Positions 33,465-42,328 of a stretch of 64,000 bases of DNA are shown here, piece by piece. The translations under genes and the position numbers were made by a program. The first letter of the stretch is position 1. Each line of letters starts with the position of its first letter. Location: positions 3,038,001-3,102,000 of the forward strand of contig NZ_FNTQ01000001.1 in the NCBI RefSeq assembly GCF_900105755.1, read 5' to 3'. This stretch comes from Streptomyces sp. Ag109_O5-10. GTDB taxonomy: Bacteria > Actinomycetota > Actinomycetes > Streptomycetales > Streptomycetaceae. The notes under the pieces were generated by a model that was not told the origin of the DNA, did not search any database, and saw only the letters and a program-made list of their open reading frames with translations.

Positions 33465-33968
33465 GGCCTGTCCGGCGGATCACGTTGCTCGCCCTGCGGT
33501 GGGGACATTGTTCTGAGCGTGGGGCGGGGCAATCTGACGAACGATGAAGTGGGCGCGGTTGGTGCCGCATCTGCCGATGTCCGGTCGCCGGGGTGGTCGG
33601 TGGAGTGATCACCGTATGGTGATCAACGGGATCTCGTTCCGGGTTCGCACCGGGCTACGGTGGTGGGACGTGCCGGAGAGGTTCGGTTGCTGAAAGACGG
33701 TTTATGAGCGGCACCGCCGCTGGTCGGCAGACGGGACCTGGGATCGGATTCTCCAGGTCATCCTTGCCGATGCGGATGTTCAAGAACGCATCGACTGGCG
33801 CATGGTGAGTGTGGACTCCGCCTATGCCGGGCTCATCAGCATGCGGATGCGGCTGGGGCGCCCCGCCTGGTGCCGCGAATCCCCAAGAGGCCCTCGGTCC
33901 CGCGCCAGCACCGCCCCGGGGTAGGACTCGGCCGTTCCCGCGGCCGCTTCACCAGCAAGACATCTCAT
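33465..33968 (+). pseudogene. IS5-family transposase remnant
   Basis: It begins with a typical end sequence GGCCTGTCCGGCGGATCA. Then come SGRRGGRWSDHRMVINGISF, RTGLRWWDVPERFG, a TGA at 33691 where the family has Trp before KTVYERHRRW, and ADGTWDRILQ and DWRMVSVDSAYAG. The DDE region after the first Asp is scrambled and the element ends early. It is inactive. Confidence 0.8.
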
Positions 33969-34060
33969 GTCGTTGGCGGGTCAGGTTGAGTCGTCGGTTA
34001 TGGGGAGACTGGGCCTCCTGTAGTTCGCCGCCGGTTGAGGAAGGCGATAGCGTCCACGGC

Positions 34061-34783
34061 GTGCTGGACGGTCCTGATGTAGCGGTGGCTCTGCGACGCG
34101 GAGTGCGTGCTCGCTCCCACGCCTGGGAGTTCGTGCGCTGGTTCGCCGACGCGTGGATGGGCCGTCCGGTGGAGCCGGAAGATGGCTGCACCGCCGACGA
34201 GCTGGCGGCAGTGGAGGCCGATCTGGGCTTCGAGCTGCCGGCTGCTTTGCGTGAGGGGTATGCGCTCATCGGCCGCCGGGACGACCTGACCCGGCAGCAG
34301 GACCCACTGGTCAGACCGGCTGGCCTCTATGTCGATGACGCCCAGGGTGGCGTCCTGGTCTTCCGTCGGGAGAATCAGGACTGCGCCTTCTGGGGAATCC
34401 CCCTGAGCCAGGTCGACCAGGACGATCCCCCGGTGGTGGTGGAATCACATCAGGGCTGGATTCCCTTTCTCGATCGAATGTCTCTGGTCTGGGTCGAGCT
34501 GGTGCTGAGCGAGTCACTCTTCGCCGTAGACAGCCTCTATGACGCCTGCGAGCTGCCCGACGCACTGATGCCGGGTCTCCACGCCAGGTATGCCCGAGTC
34601 GGCCTGCCTGACCATCCCATGTGGGCGAGCGACAACGACTCACCCGTCCGCTGGTACGCAGCTCCCGGCCGGCTGGTCCGCCGGGACGGCCTACAGGACC
34701 AGTCCTGGCTCCACGCGCGCGGGCGCACGTTTTCCGATCTTGAGACCATCCGTGAAGAGCTTCCAGGCCCCTGGGTCGGCTGA
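34061..34783 (+). CDS. SMI1/KNR4 (SUKH) family protein
   Basis: A protein of about 240 residues. The SUKH signature occurs near residues 40-65: TADELAAVEADLGFELPAAL followed by REGYALIG. Later come GGVLVFRRENQDCAFWGIPL and HQGWIPFLDR. Bacterial SUKH proteins are often immunity proteins for contact-dependent or polymorphic toxins; no cognate toxin is visible here. The start is uncertain: GTG at 34061 is used because the frame upstream overlaps IS debris and no better site is seen. It is cytosolic, with no signal. Confidence 0.75.
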   Translation: MLDGPDVAVALRRGVRARSHAWEFVRWFADAWMGRPVEPEDGCTADELAAVEADLGFELPAALREGYALIGRRDDLTRQQDPLVRPAGLYVDDAQGGVLVFRRENQDCAFWGIPLSQVDQDDPPVVVESHQGWIPFLDRMSLVWVELVLSESLFAVDSLYDACELPDALMPGLHARYARVGLPDHPMWASDNDSPVRWYAAPGRLVRRDGLQDQSWLHARGRTFSDLETIREELPGPWVG

Positions 34784-34835
34784 AGTCACACCGCCGTCAG
34801 CGTGGGCCTGTTCGTGGTGGGGACCGGTCAGACGA

Positions 34836-35565
34836 TCACGCAGCGAGCGCGACGGCAGGCGCAAAAGCGACCGCGGGATCGTAGAGGGTGCGTGCTTGCA
34901 GGCAGCGGGAGAGACAGCCGAGGAGCTTGTGGAACAGGTTCCGCAGGGCCGCGGTGTGTCGTTCGCCGCTGGCGCGGCGGCCGTCGTAGTGCTCACGGGG
35001 TGCGTGTGAGCGCAGGGCGGCGAAGGCCTACATATAACCTGCGGAGGCCGGCCGTTGGTTCTTGACGGCTCTGGCGACCACGACTCGACTGCGACCGGAG
35101 GCGTGGGTCACCGGGGCGGCGCCGGCCTATGCCGCCAAGACCCGGGCGTCGGCGAAGCGCTTCCGGTCGTCGCCGACCTCTGCCAGAACACGGGCGCCGG
35201 ACGTCATCGGCAGTCCGGGGAAGCTGGTGATGATCCCTGCCTCAGGGTGGGCGAGGAACGCTTCCTCGGTGGCCGTCGCAAGGTCGTCGACGCTCCGGCA
35301 GGCGGCGTCGAGCTGCTGGATGAGCGCCTGGGCCTCCCTGGCCCATGGCCTGCTCGACTTTCGGCAGCCGGTGCAGGCAATCCCTGCGGAAGATCTCCCG
35401 TAGCCGTTCGACCTCGGTATCGATCCCGCGGCGGAGTCGTCCGGCACGGTTGAGAAGAGCACACAGCTGGCTGCGGGTGAGCCGGGCGGCTGCCGCCTGA
35501 GTGGGCGCCGCGGCCAGGACGGCGACGGCCTGGACGTGTTCGCTGTCGGCGGGCAGCGGCCGGTG
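34836..35565 (-). pseudogene. IS110-family transposase remnant
   Basis: The C-terminal two-thirds of a transposase: ADSEHVQAVAVLAAAP, LTRSQLCALLNRAGRLRRGI, then after a frameshift near 35340 ITSFPGLPMTSGARVLAEVG and VTHASGRSRVVVARAVKNQR. A TAG stands where the family has Trp (GY.WAFAALRSH, near 35020), and the frame ends VAFAPAVALAA at 34836. The N-terminal RuvC-like catalytic part is missing. Confidence 0.85.
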
Positions 35566-35850
35566 CATGGCGCCGGCGATCCAGAAGAGCTGATCGAGCG
35601 ATGGCCTGACCCCGTTGATCCAGGAAGCGAGCCTGTACAAGTTGCCACCGCTCAAGGCGATTACAACTCGATGCACTGGGTCCTTTTCCTCCCCGTCGTA
35701 TGTCTCCAGAACCCGCAGTGCGAGATCCACCTCCTCAGGAGAAAACGACGTGAAACACGTTGCTCGCACTTCATCGGACACAGTCACTTCGTCAGCGTGC
35801 GGCTGGGGCTCCTGGTGCACAAGGCAGCGGGAGATCGAAGGAGCAGTCAC
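35566..35850 (-). pseudogene. Hypothetical gene truncated by the IS110 remnant
   Basis: About 95 codons from 35850: the distinctive part is TSFSPEEVDLALRVLETYDG, then DPVHRVVIALSGGNLYRLAS and WINGVRPSLDQLFWIAGAM. The frame then runs directly into IS110 sequence, giving a chimeric open frame of 202 codons. The original 3' end is lost. No known domain; similar short Streptomyces proteins exist as remembered, without known function. Confidence 0.55.
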
Positions 35851-35993
35851 ATGAAGCTCCCTCCCATGACCCGCCGGACAGAACCCAGCCCTCAGCGCTT
35901 TCCCCCATCCCTATGTGCTCGCAAGGCATCCGGATCGTCCACGAGGTCAACCGTGCGCGACTGCAACCCGGTCTGAGCACTCCGAGGCGATGC

Positions 35994-36887
35994 TCATCCT
36001 CGCCAGATGAGGAACTCGTGAGTTATCGCGATCAGGGCACGTGCCGCACGACCGGGTGTGCGCTCGAAAGGAACGGCCAGGGAGAACGGCCAGTCCAGGT
36101 CGGCGTCGTGGATGGTCAGCGTGGCGACGTCCTCCGCCTCGGCAAGGGCAGGCCGTGGCAATAGCGCCACGCCCAGGCCGTTGCGGACGTAGGCCACGCC
36201 GGTGGGGACGTCGGTGATCTCGAGGGCGACGCGACGGGTCACGGAGGCGGCAGCGAAGGCCTGATCGGCAACGGTCCGGATGCCGTAGCTCACGGGGAAG
36301 TCGACGAAGTCCAGGCCGGCCAGTTCGGTGATCGGCACGGTGTGGCGCTTCGCGAGCGGATGGTCGGCCGGAACGACGAGGTCGAGCACCGAGGTGACGA
36401 GGTCGGTCAGCATGATCCCCGTCGGGTGCGGTCCGGGCAGCGAGACGAAGGCGAGGTCGAGCCGCCGTTCGAGGAGGGCGTCGATCAGGCCCTGGGAGCC
36501 GGAGGCGGCGGCGCTGGTCTGCAGGAGCACACCGGGATGACGCCGGTGGAATTCACCGAGGAGCGCGGGAAAGTCGATGAGCCCCACCGTGGTCATCGTG
36601 CCCAACCGCAGGGTGCCGCGCAGTCCTCCGCGGACCTCGGCCACCGCGTCCGCGGCTTCCCGGGCGGCGTCGAGGGCGGCATGGGCGCGCGGGAGCAGGG
36701 CGGCACCGGCGTCGGTGAGCAGCACGCGTTTGGTGGTGCGTTCCAGCAGCGGCGTGCCGAGTTCTCTCTCGAGGTTCTTGATCGTGGTGGAGACCGCGGA
36801 CTGGACGACGTGCAGCCGTGCGGCGGCACGGGTGAAGTTCGCTTCCTCGGCGACGGCGACGAAGTGCTCGAGCTGGCGCAGTTCCAC
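35994..36887 (-). CDS. LysR-family transcriptional regulator
   Basis: A 297-residue regulator starting GTG at 36887 (GGGAGG site). The winged HTH is at 1-60 ([20 protein letters not shown], then [20 protein letters not shown]). The effector domain is at 90-295, with [19 protein letters not shown] and [19 protein letters not shown]. It is divergent from the NTF2-like gene at 37270. A palindrome (36916-36938) lies 29 bp upstream of its start, the classic autoregulatory arrangement. The target is probably the divergent gene; the ligand is unknown. Confidence 0.92.
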   Translation of the reverse strand: MELRQLEHFVAVAEEANFTRAAARLHVVQSAVSTTIKNLERELGTPLLERTTKRVLLTDAGAALLPRAHAALDAAREAADAVAEVRGGLRGTLRLGTMTTVGLIDFPALLGEFHRRHPGVLLQTSAAASGSQGLIDALLERRLDLAFVSLPGPHPTGIMLTDLVTSVLDLVVPADHPLAKRHTVPITELAGLDFVDFPVSYGIRTVADQAFAAASVTRRVALEITDVPTGVAYVRNGLGVALLPRPALAEAEDVATLTIHDADLDWPFSLAVPFERTPGRAARALIAITHEFLIWRG

Positions 36888-36915
36888 CCTCCCAGTATCC
36901 CTCCGGGAGCTCCCT

Positions 36916-36938
36916 ACTTATCTCTCAGTGAGATAAGT
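36916..36938. promoter_or_regulatory. Palindromic LysR operator candidate
   Basis: ACTTATCTC-N5-GAGATAAGT: 9-bp perfect arms, and it contains the T-N11-A pattern expected for LysR-type regulators. It lies between lysR and the rightward genes, so it could control both. Confidence 0.75.
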
Positions 36939-37058
36939 GCAGTCTCTGACTTTCGTTGGACAGCGATCGTTACCGTCAGCGATTCTTTTCATCGGAGGAA
37001 CTGCTCGCAGCAGGAATGCTTGCCGACGGGCATATCGAAACCGGAGGACAGGCGCAAG

Positions 37059-37169
37059 GTGACCGACACGATCAACAGGCTGGTCGCCGAGACGCTCGAT
37101 ATCCCCGGACGACACCTTCGCCCCCCTGATTCGAACGAGAATTTCTTGTCCGGACGAGGGGAGTCGTAA
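37059..37169 (+). pseudogene. Possible acyl-carrier-protein fragment
   Basis: The GTG at 37059 follows GGAGG and encodes VTDTINRLVAETLDIPGRHL, then RPPDSNENFLSGRGES, where TAA (37167) stops it. The pattern resembles the first helix and loop of a carrier protein, with the stop falling right at the expected GxDS site. The frame after the stop (LARECAALVNSKTSGRPEL) also looks ACP-like. It may be a dead ACP gene, or a short leader peptide for the next gene. Low certainty. Confidence 0.35.
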
Positions 37170-37269
37170 TTGGCCCGGGAGTGCGCCGCGCTGGTAAATT
37201 CCAAAACCTCCGGACGTCCCGAGCTCGAAAACGTACCGAATCAAATCCAGGAACGAGGAAACGACTGCC

Positions 37270-37776
37270 ATGACCACATCGAACGAGCCCACCGGCAGGC
37301 TGAACAACCAGGCGCCGCACCTGGACTACTACCCAGAGTGGCTCGACAATCTCGCCGACGACGTCATCCTTCAGGGCAATTTCGCCAACGGTGAAGTGAT
37401 CGGCAAGGAAAAGGTGGGGAAGCTGCTGAGCTTCGCTCGAAGCAACTACGCTTTCCAGGACTTCCGCTTCTTCGGCAAACGCGGCGAACTCTTCCTGGAG
37501 GACTACCGTTCCACCATCCGTGGCAGCGAGACCTACCGTCCGGGTGGAATCGAGATCTACAACTTCGTCGTCGTGTACTTCAACGAGGCGGGCGAGACCA
37601 GTCAGCTGGTCATGAATCACCGGCCGCAGTCAGCCGCACTGCTGTTCTCGTCCTTGCTGGCGGAGCACTTCGGTGACGAGTTCGGCTCGGACCTCTTCTA
37701 CAAGGGCGATGTCAGCGACCGACTGCTCGACCACGACCTGTCCCGCGGGCAGTGGCCCCCGTCGCCGTCCCACTGA
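37270..37776 (+). CDS. NTF2-like / SnoaL-type protein
   Basis: A 168-residue protein starting ATG at 37270 with a GAGGAAA site. It contains YYPEWLDNLADDVILQGNFA, VIGKEKVGKLLSFARSNYAF and IEIYNFVVVYFNEAGETSQL, the alternating pattern of a cone-shaped NTF2/SnoaL fold. Such proteins are small-molecule isomerases, cyclases or binding proteins, often in secondary metabolism. Catalytic residues cannot be assigned. It is divergently paired with the LysR regulator and presumably controlled by it. Confidence 0.7.
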   Translation: MTTSNEPTGRLNNQAPHLDYYPEWLDNLADDVILQGNFANGEVIGKEKVGKLLSFARSNYAFQDFRFFGKRGELFLEDYRSTIRGSETYRPGGIEIYNFVVVYFNEAGETSQLVMNHRPQSAALLFSSLLAEHFGDEFGSDLFYKGDVSDRLLDHDLSRGQWPPSPSH

Positions 37777-38312
37777 CTTGCGACGGCCGGGCTGTCCGGT
37801 CAAGGACGGGCTGCAACACCCGGGGTGTTACAGCCCGTCGGCGAAGCCGACCACTCAAAGGCCGTAGGAGCCGGAGGCAACTCCCGGTCTGCTCTGCCTT
37901 TGCGAGGGCGCGACGTGGCATCGCTACGGAGCTGCTTCCTGCCAGTACGCACTATCTGCGGTACAGGAGGGCACCACACGCCTCCCGCGATTCAAGGAAC
38001 CGAACCTGGTACTCGGAGCCCATGTGCAAGCCCACCTCTGACTGCGCTCCGGTGCCGTGTGCGCAGGGTTCGAATCCTGCCGGCGGCACCCCTTATGAGG
38101 TGCCCGAAGACTCCGCCAGCGGCGGAATCGCCGAGGCCGGGCTCTCCTTAACTGCGCGGGCGTGTGCGGCGTCGGGCAGCACTATGACCTCTGAGACATG
38201 GCCTCCGTGGCCTCTTTGTGGACAGGATCGTGGAGCATCGCCCCAGGTCAGCCGACGAGCGGCCTCGGATACTCGGCGAGTTCCCTCGCCGGGGTGGGCC
38301 AGGGATCGTCGC
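37777..38312. repeat. Non-coding region holding an att scar and a copy of the AICE left end
   Basis: At 38046-38105 is a degraded tRNA-Arg 3' end (CTCCGG...GTTCGAATCCTGCC with one inserted G and a few changes). It is followed by a decayed terminator and then about 110 bp matching the inner left end of the AICE: GGGCAGCACTATGAC, TTTGTGGACAGGATC, GGAGCATCG and CCAGGTCAGCC. The same order occurs at 1335-1402. No gene was seen in this stretch. Confidence 0.75.
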
Positions 38313-38933
38313 TCATGATGCCTTTTCGGGACGAGGTCCTGATGGCAGTGACGTTTGCGCCGCCAGTTCGAGCAGGTGGTCGACCGGCCACTGGTCGTAG
38401 GCGTGTTCGCCGTACTTGGCGGCGAGGACGCGGCCGTCGGGTGCGATCAGGAAGTCGGCGGGAAGGCCGAGCCGTCCGCCGAGCGGCCTGCGGGACGGCG
38501 GACGCTCCCGTCCGCGGAGGATCGCCCACGTGCTGCGCAGGATGGCCCGGGCGGTCGGTGCCCAGGCCCGCGGACTGAGCAACGCGCGATACGACGACTC
38601 CACCCCGAACTCGACGTACAGGCGCTTGGCGGGGTCGGCTACGACGGCGAAGGGGAGGTCGGTTACGTGCTTCCGCAGTTCCTCTGCGGGCGAGTGGAAG
38701 ACCACGATCTCGCGGATTCCCGCTTGAGCGATCTCCGCGTGTCGTCGCACCACCGATTGAAGGTGCAGGTTGCAGATCGGGCAGCCGGCGAACCGCCGGA
38801 ACTGAAGATGTGTCAGCCGTGCACCGTCGGGCACGGCGATCTGGGCGCCGGAGACGGCCGTGAGGTCGTGGGCACCGACAACGGCACCGGGTCCTAAGGT
38901 TTCTGTCCACGCGTTCCTGTGAGTCGTTCGCAT
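38313..38933 (-). CDS. Peroxiredoxin-like (AhpC/TSA superfamily) protein
   Basis: A 206-residue thioredoxin-fold protein. The redox motif GCPICNLHLQSVVRRH lies near residues 50-65 (a CPIC pair), then EIVVFHSPAEELRKHV, FAVVADPAKRLYVEFGVE and FLIAPDGRVLAAKYGEHAYD. It fits the peroxiredoxin-like 2 type rather than classic AhpC. It is cytosolic. It is divergent from a TetR gene with a 72-bp intergenic region containing a long dyad, so it is likely the TetR target and an oxidative or electrophile stress gene. Confidence 0.82.
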   Translation of the reverse strand: MRTTHRNAWTETLGPGAVVGAHDLTAVSGAQIAVPDGARLTHLQFRRFAGCPICNLHLQSVVRRHAEIAQAGIREIVVFHSPAEELRKHVTDLPFAVVADPAKRLYVEFGVESSYRALLSPRAWAPTARAILRSTWAILRGRERPPSRRPLGGRLGLPADFLIAPDGRVLAAKYGEHAYDQWPVDHLLELAAQTSLPSGPRPEKAS

Positions 38934-38952
38934 GATCCCCGTTCCCTTTTAG

Positions 38953-38994
38953 GCGTACACCATACGCTTACCAGCGTAAGCGTATGCCGTACGC
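38953..38994. promoter_or_regulatory. 42-bp dyad, TetR operator candidate
   Basis: Inner arms CATACGCTTA (38961-38970) and TAAGCGTATG (38977-38986), outer arms GCGTAC and GTACGC, all symmetric about 38973.5. It fills most of the gap between the divergent peroxiredoxin-like and TetR starts, so one protein could repress both promoters. Confidence 0.82.
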
Positions 38995-39005
38995 TGTCAA
39001 CCGTT

Positions 39006-39620
39006 ATGCCTCGCCCCCGTTCACTCACCCCGGACCATCTCGCCTCGTCCGCTCTCACCGTCCTGGACCGCGATGGTGTCGCCGGCCTGTCGATGCGTGC
39101 GGTTGCCAAGGAACTCGGCATGAGCACGATGGGGCTCTATCGCTACGTGGCCGACCGCGAGGAACTCGAACGGCTGGTCGTCGAGTCCGTGCTCGGAACC
39201 GTCGACACCGAGCCGCCGCCCTCGGACGCGCCGTGGGAGGAGCGGATCGAGACCCTGGTGCGGCGCCTGCGCGACGTCGTCAGCGCCCATCCCGCCGTCA
39301 TGCCGCTGACGATCACCCACCGGCACCGGTCTCGCGGGGTGCTGCGCTGGTCGGAGGCCGTACTCACTGTTCTCGCCGAGACGGGCTTCGACGGCCCGCA
39401 ACGCGTCGTCGCACTGCGGGCCCTCCTGAGCTACGTCATCGGAGCCATCCAGCTCGAGCACCTGGGGCCTCTATCCGGCGAGGGTACGGTCGCCATCTCC
39501 GCTCTGCCGCCGATCGAGTTCCCGCGCCTGGCCGAAACCGCACACCAAGCGCAGGACGTCGGCGCCGACCAGGAGTTCTTCGGCGGGCTCGCCGCGCTGA
39601 TGCGCGGCCTGCGCAGGTGA
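39006..39620 (+). CDS. TetR-family transcriptional regulator
   Basis: A 204-residue protein. The N-terminal HTH (VAGLSMRAVAKELGMSTMGL then YRYVADREELERLV) is followed by a TetR_C-type ligand-binding domain (SHPAVM-like segment VVSAHPAVMPLTITHRH and ALLSYVIGAIQLEHLG). The ATG at 39006 is 12 bp right of the dyad. Longer in-frame starts run through the operator and are rejected. It probably represses itself and the divergent redox gene. Confidence 0.9.
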   Translation: MPRPRSLTPDHLASSALTVLDRDGVAGLSMRAVAKELGMSTMGLYRYVADREELERLVVESVLGTVDTEPPPSDAPWEERIETLVRRLRDVVSAHPAVMPLTITHRHRSRGVLRWSEAVLTVLAETGFDGPQRVVALRALLSYVIGAIQLEHLGPLSGEGTVAISALPPIEFPRLAETAHQAQDVGADQEFFGGLAALMRGLRR

Positions 39621-39912
39621 CGACAACGGACCACGGTCGGCGCTCGCCGCGGCCCGCTGTCCGACGGTTCAGCTGCACCACCGTTTGAATGACCAACGGC
39701 CCGCCCGCCGCCGACCAGCGGTTCCGCCTGTCCCCGTACTCCGAGCGCCCCGCCGGGGGCACCAGCCGGTGAGCCAGCAAGAATCTGGGGCTGGTCGGGG
39801 CGGATGCCAACAGGAGTGCTGTCGCGAGGGTGGGCAGGTTGTTCGGCGCGCAATGACCTCGGCCGCCCTCGTCCGTGTGTCCGCAGGCAGCCCCCGGAGA
39901 TCATCTACGCCG
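39621..39912. other. Intergenic region, nothing recognised
   Basis: 292 bp without a supported gene. Open frames on both strands are composition artefacts. No hairpin or repeat stands out. Confidence 0.4.
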
Positions 39913-40461
39913 TCATGCGGGGTTCGCCCATTCCTCGCGGAGCATCCCGAAGAGCACGCTGTCGTAGCGCTTCCCGTCCAGCAGCACGGCCGACCGGCGG
40001 CGGCCCTCCTCACGGAAACCCAACCTGGTGAAGGCGCGTACGGCGCGCTCGTTGCCGCTCCAGGTATCCAGCTCCAGCCGGCTCAGGCCATACGCGCCGA
40101 ACAGGTGGTCCACGAGCAGCCGCAGCGCGTCACTGCCGTGGCCACGGCCCCAGAACTCCCGCTCGCCGATGGTCACTCCCAGCGTGGCCACCCCGACGTA
40201 CGGGTCCAAGTCCCGGTAATCGGCCATGCCGATCACGCTTCCGCCCATCAGGTCCTCGACCGTGAACACGGCCGACTCCCTCGGATTCAGACGCAGCATG
40301 GTCTCGAAGCCGAGACCGAGCGCCTCCGCCGTGACCGGGCCGAAACACGGATCGCCGGCCGTGGCCCAGCGCACCACTTCCGGATCGTTGCGCCACCGAA
40401 GATGATGCTCCGCATCTTCGAAGCGCAGCGAACGCAGCCTTACCAACTTGCCTTCGAACAT
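39913..40461 (-). CDS. GNAT N-acetyltransferase (RimJ/RimL type)
   Basis: A 182-residue acetyltransferase starting MFEGKLVRLRSLRFEDAEHH. It has the acetyl-CoA loop region GVTIGEREFWGRGHGSDALR near 105-125 and the late strand SGNERAVRAFTRLGFREEGR. The substrate is unknown; the subfamily modifies protein N-termini or antibiotics. The ATG at 40461 matches the usual family start. Confidence 0.87.
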   Translation of the reverse strand: MFEGKLVRLRSLRFEDAEHHLRWRNDPEVVRWATAGDPCFGPVTAEALGLGFETMLRLNPRESAVFTVEDLMGGSVIGMADYRDLDPYVGVATLGVTIGEREFWGRGHGSDALRLLVDHLFGAYGLSRLELDTWSGNERAVRAFTRLGFREEGRRRSAVLLDGKRYDSVLFGMLREEWANPA

Positions 40462-40984
40462 TGCGCCACTGTAATCGTCCGCAGAACCACGAAGCCGACG
40501 ATGCCCCATGCGGACGCCCTCCACGCGTCTTCGTCAATCGGCCCTGGATAGCGCCGGCCCTTGGAATTGGTCGTCCAGGGGTAGCCGGTGGTTATCAGCC
40601 GAGACGTCACTACAGCCAAGTGGTGCGAGGTTGCCCAGGCGCGCCATTCCGTGTTTTCTCCCGCCTTCTGGGTCCGAGTGCACTGGACCGGCATCGATCA
40701 ACAAGTCCATTTCCTCAGGAGTCAGTTGCGCTGCCTGAAGTAAGTCGCGTACCTGATCCCCTTGGGCACCCCTATGAGGTGCCCAAAAACCCCGTCACCA
40801 GCGGAAATGCTGAGGCCGGGGTCTTCTTGTGCGCGCAGGCCCATGCGGCCCGACGCGGCCGCATCTCGGGGTTCGTGGGCAGGCGTGGACGGGATCCTGA
40901 TGCGTCACGCCAGGCGAGCCCCACGAATCGACGTACCCCGGAACAGGTGCGGGGGCCGCATTGCTGGGCGCTACTGGTGCCCTG
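40462..40984. repeat. Right-hand att scar with duplicated tRNA terminator
   Basis: At 40764 the sequence GGGCACCCCTATGAGGTGCC starts a copy of the region downstream of tRNA-Arg, including the terminator hairpin (AACCCCGTC...GGCCGGGGTC, about 40786-40826). The following flank, GCGGCCCGACGCGGCCG and GGCGTGGACGGGATC, matches that at 22.9 kb rather than that at 1.3 kb. Only about eight tRNA bases remain. It is probably the outer boundary of the accreted region. No gene was recognised in 40462-40760. Confidence 0.7.
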
Positions 40985-41407
40985 CTAGTCGGCGGTGACG
41001 CCCCAGTAGCCGATTTGCACGGGCTTCCCGTCGCGGTAGAGCACTGTGCAGTTCCCTTGGCCGCGGCCCGGGAACTCCAACCATCCGGAGTCGAGAGCGG
41101 CCCGCCACTCCTCGTAGGTGGGCCGGCCGTGAGGGGCCCACGCACGCACCTCGCTGTCGGCGAGCGGCCGCATGAACGGACCGTCGTCGGTGTCCTCGGC
41201 CTCGATCATGAGAGGGAAGTCCAGCACGGTTCCCGTGCCACCGGTGAAGATGTACTCCTGCCACTCCGGGTCGCGCCAGAGTTGCTCGACGGACCGTCCC
41301 CCGAAGCCGCGGTTGTCCCGCGCCAGCTCGTCTTCCTGGGCCTGCCGGAACGCGGCCGCCAGATCACGCTGATGCGGGCCGGAGCGGGCCCACTCGTCGC
41401 CGCCCAT
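40985..41407 (-). CDS. Conserved hypothetical protein
   Basis: A 140-residue soluble acidic protein starting MGGDEWARSGPHQRDLAAAF. Its core is SVEQLWRDPEWQEYIFTGGT, then VLDFPLMIEAEDTDDGPFM, and it ends PVQIGYWGVTAD. Rich in Trp and Asp, it has no signal or membrane segment. No family was recognised. It is the first intact gene right of the last att scar. Confidence 0.65.
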   Translation of the reverse strand: MGGDEWARSGPHQRDLAAAFRQAQEDELARDNRGFGGRSVEQLWRDPEWQEYIFTGGTGTVLDFPLMIEAEDTDDGPFMRPLADSEVRAWAPHGRPTYEEWRAALDSGWLEFPGRGQGNCTVLYRDGKPVQIGYWGVTAD

Positions 41408-42328
41408 CCGTGTCCCCTCTCCGTTCGCACTCCTTGTTCAAGAGCGGAGCCTAGGAGACGGCACTGACAGGTCATCTGACGATGGCGAGCGACGCCCTAC
41501 GCCCGCGCGACCCGCTCGGTCGTCAGCACCCCTGGGAGCGGCGCCGGTGCCCCTGCCTGATACTCCGAAAGGCGCGCGGGCACCAAGGCCGAACGCCTTT
41601 CGCCATCGTCGGCGCAGCCTCAGCCCTGGTCGGTTACCGCCGACTCACGGCGCGATCCAGCTCACCTCGGGGTGCACGCTCGGCAGCCCCCACCATGCTC
41701 AGTTGATGTCGGCGGAGAGGGAGCGACGGTGGCCAACCAGGGCCGGCACAGCACGTTCCAGTTCCTCAATCGCGTCAACTGACGCGTACAGACGACGACG
41801 TGGCGCCCGGGTGCCGATGAGATCGTCCACGCGCACAGCGTGCCAGGCCAACGTGCCGCCCATCGGCAGCCGTGCGAACACGACGCCGGAGGAAACGCTG
41901 TCTTGACGCGACGGCAGTGTCCCCCAGGCACGGTCGTTGACCAGCACACAGTCGATCGCCGCGAACGGCGTCTCATCGGGCTCGGCTCGCCCTGCGTTCC
42001 GCCACCCTCATCAGACAGGACACAGTCCTTCCTCCTTGCTGGGCATCCGGTACCTCGCCTCCGCACCGCAGGATCTCGGCGCGCGGCCGCGGACCGGCGC
42101 CCGTTGGTGCACCGGTCGGCCGGCGGCAGCGGCAGCGGCAGCGGCAGGAGCGAGGTGTCCGTGGTTGGTCCTGGGACCCTCTGCGGTGGCGCGGACGGGG
42201 TTCCCGGATGCGGTGATCAAGGCGCGTGGGGTAATTGTCTGGAATGAGCCCTATATCGCAGATGAGATGTATGCGAAGATGTGTGCTGTGTGGCATTTGG
42301 TGCTGAAGCCAGGCGAGAGGAGTGCACC
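41408..42328. other. Long region with at most one small gene
   Basis: 921 bp. The only frame with protein-like composition is on the minus strand, 41699-41947 (82 codons: GTG, then LVNDRAWGTLPSRQDSV, GTLAWHAVRVDDLIGTRA and VDAIEELERAVPALVGHRRS). Its start is unclear, and no family is known. At 42130-42152 there is a GGCAGC hexamer run. The last 90 bp before the RiPP candidate are comparatively AT-rich and should hold its promoter, though no clear -35/-10 pair was seen. Confidence 0.35.

Noticed and set aside
39669..40551. Overlapping frames around the GNAT gene on both strands
   Set aside because: Only the minus-strand GNAT frame shows family motifs; the others are shadows with no start site.
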